A stretch of DNA of 64,000 nt from Sutcliffiella horikoshii (GCF_019931755.1 NZ_CP082918.1:600001-664000), one strand, 5' to 3'; positions 50,931 to 59,903 are shown, counted from the first letter of the stretch. Translations and numbers: made by a program. The notes: generated by a model from the sequence alone, not told the origin.

Positions 50931-52735
50931 TGATGAGAAAGAAAAAACTACTTTATGTTACACTTGCCGGCATGATTTTCTTGCCTTCATTTCTTGGCAA
51001 TGTGAGTGGCGTTTACGCTGAGGACCAACGGAATGTCCGGACTAAGGAAGAGGTGGTCTATGCCACGCTGAAAGCAAACGGAGATCTTGGCCCAATCTAT
51101 GTCGTGAATACGCTTGATGTTGCGAAAGCGGGGGAGATCCTCGATTTCGGTGATTATAAAACGGTGAAAAACTTGACGGACATGACCGAGCTTGAGCAAG
51201 AAGGCGAGCGTGTGGTGGCCGATGTGGAACAGGAAGGAAAGTTCTACTACCAAGGGGACTTGGAGGAAGGAACAGAACTTCCATGGGATGTGACGGTTAC
51301 TTATTTTTTGGATGGTCGTGAAGTGAATCCTGCAGAGCTTGCCGGGGAAAGCGGTCATGTGGAAATACAGGTGGAGACGGCGGCAAACAACAACGTTGCA
51401 CCTGTCTTTTATGAAAATTACTTGCTTCAGGTTTCCTTAACTATGCCGAATACGTATCAGAATATCGACGCATCCTCTGGTGGCATGCAGGCGAATGTCG
51501 GGAAAAATAAACAAATCACATTTACTGTGATGCCTGGAAAAGAAGAGCAGCTTCGTGTGGAGGCTGATGTGGAAAACTTTGAATTCAATGGTGTCGAGAT
51601 AGCTGCAGTCCCATCCAGCCTTCCGATTGATACAACCGGAACGGAAGGGATGACCGATGATATGGCAGAGCTGTCTGATGCCATCGGGCAATTGAATGAT
51701 GGTGTTGGCCAGCTGCAGGACGGGGTTTCTGAGTTGAATGGTGGTGCCGCGAAACTTCGTGATGGTTCTGCACAATATAAAAGTGGAATCAATCAGCTGA
51801 ATGGTTCCTCATCTGAGTTGATTGGGGCTTCGAGCTCGATAAAAGAAGCGTTAGGAACGATTAACCGGGAACTATCCGCTGGTGCGGCTGACGTTGATTT
51901 AAGCAGTTTGACTGAGTTACCTGCAGGTTTGCGTGAGCTTGCGAAAGGTTTGAATGATACGGCAGACGGACTCGGAAAATTACAAGAGAACTACGCTACG
52001 GCGTATGTTGCACTAGACGGTGCGATTACGGAAATACCTGCTGGCGACCTATCCGAGGAAGAGATTGCCGCTTTGTATGAGAGCGGAGCAGACCCTGCAG
52101 TTGTGGATAAGTTAGCAGCCAACTATGCAGCTGCGCAAAAAGTGAAAGGAACTTATGCACAGGTGCAAGAAGCATTTGCTGCAATTGAGCCATCACTTAC
52201 ACAGGTTGATGGAGCAGTAAGAGGGATGAGTGGCACGTTGACGACGATTGCTGATGAGCTTTCCGCCTCATTAGAGGAAACTGATTTGAGTGGGTTTGCT
52301 GAGCTGACGAAAGGGTTGGAAACATTGGCAGCCAACTATAATCAGTTCCATTCAGGACTTGTGAGTTATACAAATGGTGTTGGCGAGCTGTCCACATCCT
52401 ATTCACAGCTTCATACAGGCTTGATTGGCTTGACGGATGGTACGAGTGAATTGTCATCTGGAGTGGATGAGTTATCTGAGGGAACGGAGGAATTGTACTC
52501 TGAAACCAAAGATCTGCCTGCGAAAATGCAAGCTGAGATTGACAAGATGATTCAGGAATACGATAAATCGGACTTCAAGCCGGTGTCGTTTGTATCTGAA
52601 GAGAATGAGAAAGTTACTTCCGTACAGTTTGTCATTAAAACGGAGGCAATCAAGATGGAAGAGAAGAAAACGAAGGAAGCGGAGCCTGAGAAGAAGAAGG
52701 GGTTCTGGACTTTGTTGAAAGAGTTGTTTAAGTAA
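50927..52735 (+). CDS. Secreted YhgE/Pip-like N-terminal domain protein with long helical repeats
   Basis: A 602-aa exported protein. A signal peptide (MIFLPSFLGNVSGVYA) precedes a beta-rich domain (residues 30-240; VVYATLKANGDLGPIYVVNT, FYYQGDLEEGTELPWDVTVT). Long coiled-coil-like repeats of the x-L-x-x-G-x-x-x-L type follow (LNDGVGQLQDGVSELNGGAA, LTDGTSELSSGVDELSEGTE). These repeats are typical of YhgE/Pip family extracellular regions. It overlaps the MMPL stop (TGATGATG), so it is probably a partner of the exporter. No C-terminal membrane helices are present, so it is a truncated or soluble relative. The Lys-rich tail (EPEKKKGFWTLLKELFK) may touch the membrane. Confidence 0.78.
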   Translation: MMMRKKKLLYVTLAGMIFLPSFLGNVSGVYAEDQRNVRTKEEVVYATLKANGDLGPIYVVNTLDVAKAGEILDFGDYKTVKNLTDMTELEQEGERVVADVEQEGKFYYQGDLEEGTELPWDVTVTYFLDGREVNPAELAGESGHVEIQVETAANNNVAPVFYENYLLQVSLTMPNTYQNIDASSGGMQANVGKNKQITFTVMPGKEEQLRVEADVENFEFNGVEIAAVPSSLPIDTTGTEGMTDDMAELSDAIGQLNDGVGQLQDGVSELNGGAAKLRDGSAQYKSGINQLNGSSSELIGASSSIKEALGTINRELSAGAADVDLSSLTELPAGLRELAKGLNDTADGLGKLQENYATAYVALDGAITEIPAGDLSEEEIAALYESGADPAVVDKLAANYAAAQKVKGTYAQVQEAFAAIEPSLTQVDGAVRGMSGTLTTIADELSASLEETDLSGFAELTKGLETLAANYNQFHSGLVSYTNGVGELSTSYSQLHTGLIGLTDGTSELSSGVDELSEGTEELYSETKDLPAKMQAEIDKMIQEYDKSDFKPVSFVSEENEKVTSVQFVIKTEAIKMEEKKTKEAEPEKKKGFWTLLKELFK

Positions 52736-52743
52736 TAAAATGA

Positions 52744-52783
52744 GGGAGGTCTCTACAAGTACACAGTAGAAACCTCCCTTTTA
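52744..52783. terminator. Bidirectional terminator between convergent operons
   Basis: GGGAGGTcTCTAC / GTAGAaACCTCCC with flanking A- and T-rich tracts. Confidence 0.85.
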
Positions 52784-52791
52784 TTTCAGAA

Positions 52792-54090
52792 CTAAATTTC
52801 ACTTGGTTCGACTATATCTTTCCGCCTGTAAACACTTAAGATAATCCCTAAAACGGCAGAGTAAAAAAGTAGTGTGGTCCCACCATAACTGATGAATGGT
52901 AATGATACACCTATTATCGGTGCAAAACCTAACCCCATAAGAATGTTCCATATAGCTGGTACCGCGATTAAAGTAGCTCCACCAACTACTAATAACCTCC
53001 CATAAGAATCTTTCGTCTTGCTTGCATTTCGCGAAATTTTCCATATGAACAAAATTAATAATATACAGAGAAATATTCCAAATGCCCAGCCGAGTGAGTG
53101 AACAAGATAGGGGAAAGCAAAATCTGTATGGGCGTCCGGAAGGGATTGAATGGCACTGTTACCATTTAGACCATTTCCCAACCAGCCTGCGTCAGCAAGG
53201 AATTCCTTGATTAAGATGTACATATAACCCGGTCCATTTACATATTCTTCAGGGGAAAGAAAAGAAAATAACTTTTCACTTAAAAGGAAGCCACGAAACT
53301 TGATTAAAATCGGCAAAATAAAAAGTAGACATGTGGTCAGTTTTGCTGTGATCATGATGACTTTACTCTTTTTCGATATATGGGAAAAAGTGAGCATCAT
53401 TAATACACAGAAAAAGTAAAAAATACTGTAAGGAAAGGAAGGAAGAATCATAAAAAGTAGAAATGGTATCCAGAATAGACCAAACATCAAACCTTGTTTC
53501 CACCCATGAAACATGTCAGATTTAGTGAAAATACCAGACCACGCTAGGAAAAACAAAAGCATAGATATGGTAGCCGCATCCACCGTAATTCCGCCAAATG
53601 AAACCCATCTCTTGACTCCGGCTGCTGAAACGCCGAATACAAGAATGTATAAAAGCAAAAGAACGCCACTACTATAAAAAAATAACCACCAATTTTTCAG
53701 TTTCCTATAATCAAAGAATAGAAACGAAATCAGGACGATTGTTCCCAGGCTGAACCAGATTGCCTGCTTTTCCAAAAATATAGAGCCGGGTGCATTCCCG
53801 ATTAAGGGGAGAAAGCTGATCGCTCCTATAATGGTAAACATAATAATGAGCATCCAGTCCATTCTAGGCTTATGAAGCTTATTTAATCTCTCCCCGATTG
53901 AATAAGGATTACCCATTTCTTGAACGGCTTTTTCCTCTGCTTTTTCTCTGGAATCCTCACGATTCTGGAATGACTGGCTTAGTTCTAGGAGGTGATGATG
54001 GAGCTCTTTCTCAATCATTTTGTGAGCTTCTTTGGACTTTACTTTAGAAATTACTTTTGCTAAAAATTCATTAAAAATGGGGGAGCTCAT
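52792..54090 (-). CDS. SEDS (FtsW/RodA/SpoVE) protein with an N-terminal HAAS domain
   Basis: A 432-aa protein with an unusual front. Residues 1-75 form a HAAS/permease-prefix domain (HKMIEKELHHHLLELSQSF ... EKAVQEMGNPYSIGERLNKL). About ten membrane helices of the SEDS peptidoglycan glycosyltransferase fold follow, with LPDAHTDFAFPYLVHSLGW and IGVSLPFISYGGTTLLFY. SEDS enzymes polymerise lipid II with a class B PBP; no PBP is nearby. It overlaps the PadR-like gene by 4 nt in an operon led by an ECF sigma gene, which suggests a stress-induced cell-wall polymerase. Confidence 0.85.
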   Translation of the reverse strand: MSSPIFNEFLAKVISKVKSKEAHKMIEKELHHHLLELSQSFQNREDSREKAEEKAVQEMGNPYSIGERLNKLHKPRMDWMLIIMFTIIGAISFLPLIGNAPGSIFLEKQAIWFSLGTIVLISFLFFDYRKLKNWWLFFYSSGVLLLLYILVFGVSAAGVKRWVSFGGITVDAATISMLLFFLAWSGIFTKSDMFHGWKQGLMFGLFWIPFLLFMILPSFPYSIFYFFCVLMMLTFSHISKKSKVIMITAKLTTCLLFILPILIKFRGFLLSEKLFSFLSPEEYVNGPGYMYILIKEFLADAGWLGNGLNGNSAIQSLPDAHTDFAFPYLVHSLGWAFGIFLCILLILFIWKISRNASKTKDSYGRLLVVGGATLIAVPAIWNILMGLGFAPIIGVSLPFISYGGTTLLFYSAVLGIILSVYRRKDIVEPSEI

Positions 54091-54524
54091 AAGGAGACCT
54101 CCTTTAGAAGTTCTTTTAATAAATACGGCTGTTTGACATATCCTTTTTTAGATGCCGATGACAAGTACTTCCTACCTTTTGTGGTTAGTGCATAATACTT
54201 CTTATCCGCTCTCCACATAGAAACCAAAACTTCTTTATTCTCTAACAAATGTAAAAGTGTATAAAGCTGTCCTTCATTGTGCAAAAAATAATGTTCTTCT
54301 ATTTGGAAAAGTTGTGTGGAAATCTCAAAGCCGTGTTTGGCCTCCAGTTGTAGAGATTTCAAAATTGCAAGAATGGTATCTTTACTAAATGAGTGAAGCG
54401 TAGAGGATGAACGCTTTGCCTGTATCGCTTCGTTCACTCTAACTTTCCTTTCGTCCGTAAAAGAAAAATCCTTGAAAACATTCTTCCTCATAGATTTTTT
54501 AAAATTTAGAAATGGATCATTCAT
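54087..54524 (-). CDS. PadR-like regulator with an N-terminal extension
   Basis: A 145-aa protein. The C-terminal 95 residues match PadR winged helices: LAILKSLQLEAKHGFEISTQ, YFLHNEGQLYTLLHLLENKE, VSMWRADKKYYALTTKGRKY. An N-terminal basic stretch of about 45 residues is extra. PadR proteins commonly pair with HAAS-domain membrane proteins, and here the HAAS domain is fused to the SEDS enzyme in the next gene. It may act with the sigma factor as the on/off element of this operon. Confidence 0.8.
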   Translation of the reverse strand: MNDPFLNFKKSMRKNVFKDFSFTDERKVRVNEAIQAKRSSSTLHSFSKDTILAILKSLQLEAKHGFEISTQLFQIEEHYFLHNEGQLYTLLHLLENKEVLVSMWRADKKYYALTTKGRKYLSSASKKGYVKQPYLLKELLKEVSL

Positions 54525-54527
54525 TCT

Positions 54528-55076
54528 TTATACCTCCTCCACCATGTGTTCTTTTAAAATTTCCCTTGCTCGTTTAAGTCTTGTTTTTAATGTATTGACA
54601 TTTACTGAAGTAATAGCGCTTATTTCTGACAAAGGGAGCTCCTCATAGTAATGAAGGATCACCACTTCACGGTATTGTATAGGTAATTCCATTACTGCAT
54701 TGGTAAGGCTGGTTTCTTCACTTTTAGCTATTACCTCCACCTCGACATCTTTTGCTTTGGAAGGTATATAGTTCAATATTTTTTCATTGAGTAGTAGCTT
54801 TCGATAATGCCAGCTTTTTAGATAATCTTTGCAATGGTTGCTGGCAACGCGGTAGAGCCAAGTTTTTATGGAAGACTGGTGATTGAATTGTTCCAACTTC
54901 TCATAGCACTTAATAAAAATCTCTTGCGTTAAATCCTCCGCTATCGTCTGGCTCTTTACATATGAAAAAACAAGATGGAGAACCGAATCCCCGTTCTCAT
55001 TCATTAGCTCTTGAATAAGTTGTTCCTTATCTATCACATTGTCCTTAGAAACAACTACATGTTCTAGCTCGTTCAT
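54528..55076 (-). CDS. ECF RNA polymerase sigma factor
   Basis: A 182-aa ECF sigma factor. Region 2 is HLVFSYVKSQTIAEDLTQEI then FIKCYEKL...IKTWLYRVASNHCKDYLKS. Region 4 is MELPIQYREVVILHYYEELP then LSEISAITSVNVNTLKTRLK. No anti-sigma with a ZAS-type zinc motif follows; the next genes are PadR-like and HAAS-SEDS. An ECF-type promoter with CGTC lies 28-54 bp upstream, which suggests autoregulation. Confidence 0.9.
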   Translation of the reverse strand: MNELEHVVVSKDNVIDKEQLIQELMNENGDSVLHLVFSYVKSQTIAEDLTQEIFIKCYEKLEQFNHQSSIKTWLYRVASNHCKDYLKSWHYRKLLLNEKILNYIPSKAKDVEVEVIAKSEETSLTNAVMELPIQYREVVILHYYEELPLSEISAITSVNVNTLKTRLKRAREILKEHMVEEV

Positions 55077-55103
55077 GTAGACATCCCTCCTTTCTTCATT
55101 TTA

Positions 55104-55130
55104 GACGATGCATCCACTGTTTGGGTTTGG
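55104..55130 (-). promoter_or_regulatory. ECF-type promoter of the sigma-PadR-SEDS operon
   Basis: On the minus strand CCAAAC, 17-bp spacer, CGTC. It resembles the Bacillus ECF consensus TGAAAC-N16-CGTC. Confidence 0.55.
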
Positions 55131-55240
55131 AAAAAAATAAAAATTTTCATTGGAAATTCTCCAAACAAGTACTTTATCAGGGAAATTACTTTGACACACA
55201 CAGTAATATGTTGTAAATTATAACCAGGAGGTGATGGAAT

Positions 55241-55594
55241 GTGGAAAACAAAATATCGACTGATTTAATACGGGGTCATACTGATACGATTATTCTGAAT
55301 GTACTTCGCCAAGGGGACAGTTATGGTTATCAGATTTATAAGACCATTATTGAGCTGAGTAAAAATCAGTATGAGCTGAAAGAGGCAACGCTTTATACTG
55401 CTTTTCGGCGCCTGGAGAAGGAAGGGTCTATTGCTTCTTATTGGGGGGATGAAACCCAAGGTGGTCGCCGCAAATACTACCGGATAACAGAAGACGGTTC
55501 GGCACGATACGAGCAATACAAGAAAGAATGGAAGTTTGCAAAAGAGATACTTAATTACTTGATAGAGGGAGGAATCGAGAATGATGAGAAATAG
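55241..55594 (+). CDS. PadR-family transcriptional regulator
   Basis: A 117-aa PadR protein: STDLIRGHTDTIILNVLRQG, DSYGYQIYKTIIEL, the recognition segment KEATLYTAFRRLEKEGSIAS, and the wing GGRRKYYRITEDGSARYEQY. The GTG start has AGGAGGTGAT at ideal spacing. It overlaps the following HAAS-domain membrane gene by 14 nt, a standard PadR-HAAS pair. Confidence 0.92.
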   Translation: MENKISTDLIRGHTDTIILNVLRQGDSYGYQIYKTIIELSKNQYELKEATLYTAFRRLEKEGSIASYWGDETQGGRRKYYRITEDGSARYEQYKKEWKFAKEILNYLIEGGIENDEK

Positions 55595-56240
55595 TGCGGA
55601 CAAAAAAGTTCAAGCGTATGTAGATGGGCTTTTCTCCGGTGTTGGGGAAAGTCAGCAATTATTTGATCTTAAAGAAGAGCTAACAACTAACCTGAAAGAA
55701 AAAATCGCGGACTACAAGAAGGACGGAATGGATGAGTCGGCGGCATTCAAGGAAGCGGTTAGTTCTATGGGAGACCTTAGCGGACTTGTTGATGATATGC
55801 GTGAAGTCGGGCAGAACAAAGCGAAGCAGGCGGTGTATTCTTCCATGACAGCTCGGATTTCAGCTGCAGGATTAATCACTGGAATATTGCTTATTCTATT
55901 CGGTGTATTAACATCTGCCATGTTGTATTTTATGGATATGGAATTGGAAGCTGTTACAGGGACTGCGATTTTCGTGGTGTTTGGGATTGCCATCATTACG
56001 TATAGTGGGTTAACTAGAGAGACGCGAAAGAAATATGCGATGAATAGGGTTAGGGCCATTTTATATGCAGTGGCGGTTGGTTTGGTCGCATTTAGTTTGT
56101 TTGTGGCATTTACAACAGGGTTTGCTACTGGAGAGGTGTATATTGCGATTAGTTCCTTCATGATATTCTTTTTAATAGGGATTGGTTTGTGGTTAGGGCT
56201 CCTATTTACAGGGACCGACCGAAGAAAGATGGTGGCGTGA
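55581..56240 (+). CDS. HAAS-domain membrane protein paired with PadR
   Basis: A 219-aa protein. The N-terminal HAAS/permease-prefix helices (VQAYVDGLFSGVGESQQLFD; LKEELTTNLKEKIADYKKDG; FKEAVSSMGDLSGLVDDMRE) are followed by four membrane helices from about residue 95 on. It probably transmits an envelope signal to the PadR regulator encoded immediately upstream. The output genes are unknown. Confidence 0.82.
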   Translation: MMRNSADKKVQAYVDGLFSGVGESQQLFDLKEELTTNLKEKIADYKKDGMDESAAFKEAVSSMGDLSGLVDDMREVGQNKAKQAVYSSMTARISAAGLITGILLILFGVLTSAMLYFMDMELEAVTGTAIFVVFGIAIITYSGLTRETRKKYAMNRVRAILYAVAVGLVAFSLFVAFTTGFATGEVYIAISSFMIFFLIGIGLWLGLLFTGTDRRKMVA

Positions 56241-56272
56241 TAGTGATATCACAAGGAATTTGGCCAAAAGAA

Positions 56273-56310
56273 AACCACCTTCTGCTTCGGTAAAAGAAAA
56301 AGGTGGCTTT
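56273..56310 (+). terminator. Terminator of the PadR-HAAS operon
   Basis: AAACCACCTT / AAGGTGGCTTT with a loop of about 18 nt. Confidence 0.6.
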
Positions 56311-56330
56311 CATACTAAGATTCAATCGTT

Positions 56331-56363
56331 GAGAGAGGTGTTGGCGCACTTCTCTCTTTTTTT
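56331..56363. terminator. Second hairpin with T-run, serving convergent genes
   Basis: GAGAGAGGTG / CACTTCTCTC is followed by TTTTTTT on the plus strand. Confidence 0.7.
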
Positions 56364-56379
56364 ATTATACACCAGAGTA

Positions 56380-56949
56380 TTACGCAGCCACATCCCCTTT
56401 TACCTGCAAAAGGTTAGCCTGCTTCAGACGTCTTCTTACTGTAATTCCAATCCAACTTGCCAAGAATGCTTTAATGAGACCTACAACAATGAAAGGGTAA
56501 ACTCCAAATTTCAACGCATCCGCCCATGTGATATCCATCACAAATTTCAACTGAATGGTTCCCATCACAAGGGTGATAATCATCCCAACGGTGTTGGCTA
56601 TCATTGCCCATTTTAATGTGAAAGATGTTTTTTCTAAAATGTAACCGGTAAAGAATGCAGCTAGGATGAAGCCGAATATGTATCCGCCTGTTGGACCGAC
56701 CAATACCCCTGCTCCGCCCTTCATTTCAGCAAACACCGGCAAACCCACAGCTCCTAACAGGACGTAACAGACCATCGACATTGCTCCATATCTGCTACCA
56801 AGGATTGTTGCAGCAAGTCCCACTGCAAGTGTTTGCCCGCTGATCGGTACAAGCGGCAATGGGATTTCCATTTGTGCCAGCACTGCTGTGATCGCAGCGA
56901 ACATAGAACATAATATTAGCCATCTTAATCTTTCGTTTTTTGCAGTCAT
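56380..56949 (-). CDS. bioY: Biotin transporter substrate-binding subunit BioY
   Basis: A 189-aa membrane S-component of an energy-coupling-factor transporter: AQMEIPLPLVPISGQTLAVG then LAATILGSRYGAMSMVCYVL, and GPTGGYIFGFILAAFFTGYI, followed by GVYPFIVVGLIKAFLASWIG, six helices in all. It takes up biotin, with or without the shared EcfA/EcfT module. The upstream BirA-type operator supports biotin-dependent repression. Confidence 0.93.
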   Translation of the reverse strand: MTAKNERLRWLILCSMFAAITAVLAQMEIPLPLVPISGQTLAVGLAATILGSRYGAMSMVCYVLLGAVGLPVFAEMKGGAGVLVGPTGGYIFGFILAAFFTGYILEKTSFTLKWAMIANTVGMIITLVMGTIQLKFVMDITWADALKFGVYPFIVVGLIKAFLASWIGITVRRRLKQANLLQVKGDVAA

Positions 56950-56968
56950 TTGATGACCCCCCCTTGGT

Positions 56969-56999
56969 TTGTTAACTTATTAATAATTTTAGTTTACAT
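56969..56999 (-). promoter_or_regulatory. BirA operator upstream of bioY
   Basis: TTGTTAAC, 15-bp spacer, GTTTACAT. The first half-site is perfect and the second matches GTTAACAA at 5 of 8 positions. It lies just before the bioY start on the minus strand. Confidence 0.7.
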
Positions 57000-57101
57000 A
57001 AGTTTTTGAATGATGAAAAGACTTTTTGTTCCATTCACTTAAAGGATTTTTATAAAATGTCTAGAAATGGTTACTACATAAACCTTGAAGGAGGAAAAAC
57101 A

Positions 57102-57485
57102 ATGATTAATAAGCTCGGTCAAGTCATGCTTTACGTTAATAACCAGGATGAAGTGGTAAAGTTTTGGACGGAAAAAGTAGGGTTCCAAATAATTTCGGAA
57201 GAAGATAACGGGGAAGGGATGAGATGGATTGAAATAGCGCCATCTAAGGAATCGGAAACAAGCATCATCCTCCACAATAAGGAGTTTGTTGCTAAAATGT
57301 CACCGGAGCTTAACTTGGGTACACCTTCTTTGATGTTTTTCACGGAGGATCTGGAAGGGTTATATAGTAAATTGACTGCAGAAAATGTAACAGTTGGCGA
57401 GATGGTCCATATGCCTTCTGGTAAAGTGTTTAATTTTGCCGATGGGGAAGAGAATTATTTTGCGGTGATGGAGATGGAAAGATAA
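57102..57485 (+). CDS. VOC-family protein
   Basis: A 127-aa glyoxalase-fold protein: INKLGQVMLYVNNQDEVVKF then WTEKVGFQIISE, with a second half PSLMFFTEDLEGLYSKLTAE and a closing KVFNFADGEENYFAVME. It is related to PhnB/YwkD-like VOC proteins; substrate unknown. The ATG at 57102 has AAGGAGGAAAAAC upstream, so the longer frame from 57006 is not used. Confidence 0.85.
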   Translation: MINKLGQVMLYVNNQDEVVKFWTEKVGFQIISEEDNGEGMRWIEIAPSKESETSIILHNKEFVAKMSPELNLGTPSLMFFTEDLEGLYSKLTAENVTVGEMVHMPSGKVFNFADGEENYFAVMEMER

Positions 57486-57586
57486 AAGTTGATTTGCTTT
57501 AAACGGCCCACGATATTAGCTTCTTGTTTTGCCACTACTCCTTCAGGGAACACAAAACGATAACCTATTTTTCAGGAGGAATTCAA

Positions 57587-58369
57587 ATGGCTAAAACAAT
57601 ATTCATTACAGGAGCGGGAACTGGGCTTGGAAGAGGTACTGCGTTAGGTCTTGCCAAGAAGGGGCATAGAGTCATCGCCACAACGGAACTGACATCCCAG
57701 AAAACGGATCTATTGCGGGAAGTGGAGAATCAAGGGCTGGATATGGAAGTTTTCAAGCTGGATATTACGAACCCTCTTGATTTGGAGCAGATGGAAAAAT
57801 ACGATTTTGATGTATTTGTGGCAAATGCTGCGATCAATGAGGGGGGGCCGCTTGGGGAAGTGCCGATGGAAAGATTTCGCGCCCTTTTTGAAATCAATGT
57901 TTTTGCGACACTTGAAACTGCCCAAATTGCTGCTAGGAAGCTGGTGAAAAGAGGAAGCGGAAAGATAGTCTTCATGAGTTCCATGGCTGGCATCTCCGCG
58001 ACACCGTATGTGGGCCCTTACACGGCAACCAAGCATGCACTGGAAGGTATCGCACAGACGATGAAATCTGAGCTGGAAGAGTTCGGTGTGAAAGTGGCGA
58101 CAATCAATCCAGGCCCATACGCAACTGGTTTCAATAAACGAGCCGCTGAGGAAAAGTGGAAGTGGTTTGATGAAGAAAAGCATTTTACTAGAAAAGAAGC
58201 CATGATAGAGCAGGAAGAGCAGTTGAAAGAGTTCCATCCTGAAGATATGATCGAAAAAATGGTGGAAATCATTCCAGCTGATGACCATAAGTTCCGTACT
58301 GTTTATCCTGAAGAAACGGAGAAGCAGTTGAAGGAGACGGAGCAAGAGCGTTGGGATATGAGGATTTGA
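57587..58369 (+). CDS. Short-chain dehydrogenase/reductase
   Basis: A 260-aa SDR with a Rossmann fold: TIFITGAGTGLGRGTALGLA (nucleotide motif), VFVANAAINEGGPLG (NAG-like), IVFMSSMAGISATPYVGPYT (catalytic Ser) and YTATKHALEGIAQTMKSEL (catalytic Tyr/Lys), then INPGPYATGFNKRA. The substrate is unknown. The ATG at 57587 follows CAGGAGGAATTCAA; the frame from 57524 is too long. Confidence 0.9.
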   Translation: MAKTIFITGAGTGLGRGTALGLAKKGHRVIATTELTSQKTDLLREVENQGLDMEVFKLDITNPLDLEQMEKYDFDVFVANAAINEGGPLGEVPMERFRALFEINVFATLETAQIAARKLVKRGSGKIVFMSSMAGISATPYVGPYTATKHALEGIAQTMKSELEEFGVKVATINPGPYATGFNKRAAEEKWKWFDEEKHFTRKEAMIEQEEQLKEFHPEDMIEKMVEIIPADDHKFRTVYPEETEKQLKETEQERWDMRI

Positions 58370-58479
58370 ATGAGAATATAGAAACCGGTGACCTTTTTTG
58401 GGAGGGTCTCCGGTTATTTTTATTGTTAAGAAGCAATATAGGAGCCTTTCTTTCCAAGGTGGGCTTTATTTTTGGGAAT

Positions 58480-58688
58480 GAAGACGTCAGTGCGTTGGAA
58501 TTGGGAGCGGGGATGTCTTCATTCGGGTTATGAAGACGTCAGTGAGGTGGAATTGGGAGTATGAAGGTCTTCATTCGGGTTATGAAGACGTCAGTGAAGT
58601 GGATTTGGGAGTAGGGAGGTCTTCATTTGGCTTATGAAGACGTCAGTGGCCCGGAAATTAAAGTGGGAATGTCTTCATTCGGTTACGA
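58480..58688. repeat. 52-bp tandem repeat with internal inverted repeats, four units
   Basis: GAAGACGTCAGTG starts at 58480, 58532, 58584 and 58636, an exact 52-bp step. Each unit contains ATGAAGAC near the start and GTCTTCAT near the end, so each can fold into a hairpin. It lies just upstream of the SUKH gene. No spacers are present, so it is not CRISPR. Confidence 0.88.
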
Positions 58689-58779
58689 AGAAAAAGCCCT
58701 GTATAGATATCCAAAGTTCCAACGTCCATTAAAAGTATATGGTAAAATAAACCTAAAAACTATTAAAAGGAGCAAGCCC

Positions 58780-59781
58780 TTGACTATATGGAAAGCAACT
58801 GAATCTGATGAATATAAGTTAAAACCATTAACTGTATCGGATATCAAAGAGGCAGAGAATAGACTCAAAGTCCGCCTTCCCAAAGCCTACCTTGAATTAT
58901 TAATGGCGCAAAACGGAGGCCAGATCGTCTATAACGCGCATCCGAGTCCTGTGCCTACTGACTGGGGAGACAGCTATGTCCAGGTGGAGTATATCATGGG
59001 GATAGGGAAGGAAAACGGCATTCTAGGAAACTCTTATTTTATTAAAGAATGGGGGTTGCCCGAGGGACTGATATTATTTAACGGGGATGGCCATAGTTGG
59101 TTGGCATTTGACTATCGTAAGGTCCAATCAGACCCTGAGATTGTCTATGTGGAAAGTGATAGTGGGAAGCTAGTAAAATTGGCATCGTCTTTCGAAGAGT
59201 TTCTTGCTAATTTGTATGTAGAAGAAGAGGAGTTTGTTTTTGATGGCTCCTTTGAATTTAAAGATTATAGTAAAGAAGACTTTGAGAAGTTGAGAGAAAA
59301 GAATAATTCTGAGGAATTGGTAATCGCCATAGGCACCTTGTCTCAAGGGGATGTAGATGAGGAGTGGTTAGGGAAACAGCTGGTGTTGTTGAGCAAGCAC
59401 CTGGATCCATACATTAGGTCGGAGGTTGCAGGCAATGTTTGGAACTACTTAACTTATCGGCTAGATGAGGATACACTGCTTCAGTTAATAGAAACCTTCC
59501 GGGCGGACACGGACAGCGACATTCAAATGCTCGGCGAAATGATTGTGGAAAAGCTGAACTATTCCTATGATCAATTAAAGGAAGACATCCAATTAAAAGG
59601 AATGGTGAGTTTCAGCTTGAATAGTTCTATTTATCACCTAAATAACCATTCTGGACAATGGCATCTATCGAACTCTGAAAGAGATCTGCAGTCATTTGGG
59701 ACGGTGGAGGAATTACTTAATCAAGCAGTGATAGAGGGAAAAACGTTGGAACAAATCTGGAATGAAGTGAAGATACTATAA
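58780..59781 (+). CDS. SMI1/KNR4 (SUKH) family protein
   Basis: A 333-aa protein. The SUKH domain covers about residues 18-150: TVSDIKEAENRLKVRLPKAY then LELLMAQNGGQIVYNA, WGLPEGLILFNGDGHSWLAF then DYRKVQSDPEIVYVESDSGK, and LASSFEEFLANLY. The rest is helical (SEELVIAIGTLSQGDVDEEW; MLGEMIVEKLNYSYDQLKED), like HEAT-type repeats. SUKH proteins are frequent immunity proteins of polymorphic toxins but also have cellular roles; no toxin is adjacent. I start it at TTG 58780, which has AAAAGGAG 8 nt upstream. The longer frame from 58627 runs into the tandem repeat. Confidence 0.8.
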   Translation: MTIWKATESDEYKLKPLTVSDIKEAENRLKVRLPKAYLELLMAQNGGQIVYNAHPSPVPTDWGDSYVQVEYIMGIGKENGILGNSYFIKEWGLPEGLILFNGDGHSWLAFDYRKVQSDPEIVYVESDSGKLVKLASSFEEFLANLYVEEEEFVFDGSFEFKDYSKEDFEKLREKNNSEELVIAIGTLSQGDVDEEWLGKQLVLLSKHLDPYIRSEVAGNVWNYLTYRLDEDTLLQLIETFRADTDSDIQMLGEMIVEKLNYSYDQLKEDIQLKGMVSFSLNSSIYHLNNHSGQWHLSNSERDLQSFGTVEELLNQAVIEGKTLEQIWNEVKIL

Positions 59782-59843
59782 GGATGGTTCTCCTGCTTCT
59801 GTGTAAGAGGCAGGAAGCCATTCTTTTATTTTTAAAATTATTT

Positions 59844-59869
59844 CAAAACTTTTTTGAAGTTCGCCCGTC
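59844..59869 (+). promoter_or_regulatory. ECF-type promoter of the first sigma/anti-sigma operon
   Basis: CAAAAC, 16-bp spacer, CGTC. It matches the TGAAAC-N16-CGTC pattern of Bacillus ECF promoters apart from the first two bases, and suggests autoregulation. Confidence 0.6.
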
Positions 59870-59903
59870 TATACAGTGTCAAAAAAATGAAGGGGGAAAG
59901 CCG

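Noticed and set aside
58480..58688. Possible CRISPR array
   Set aside because: Units are contiguous 52-bp repeats without variable spacers, and no cas genes are present.
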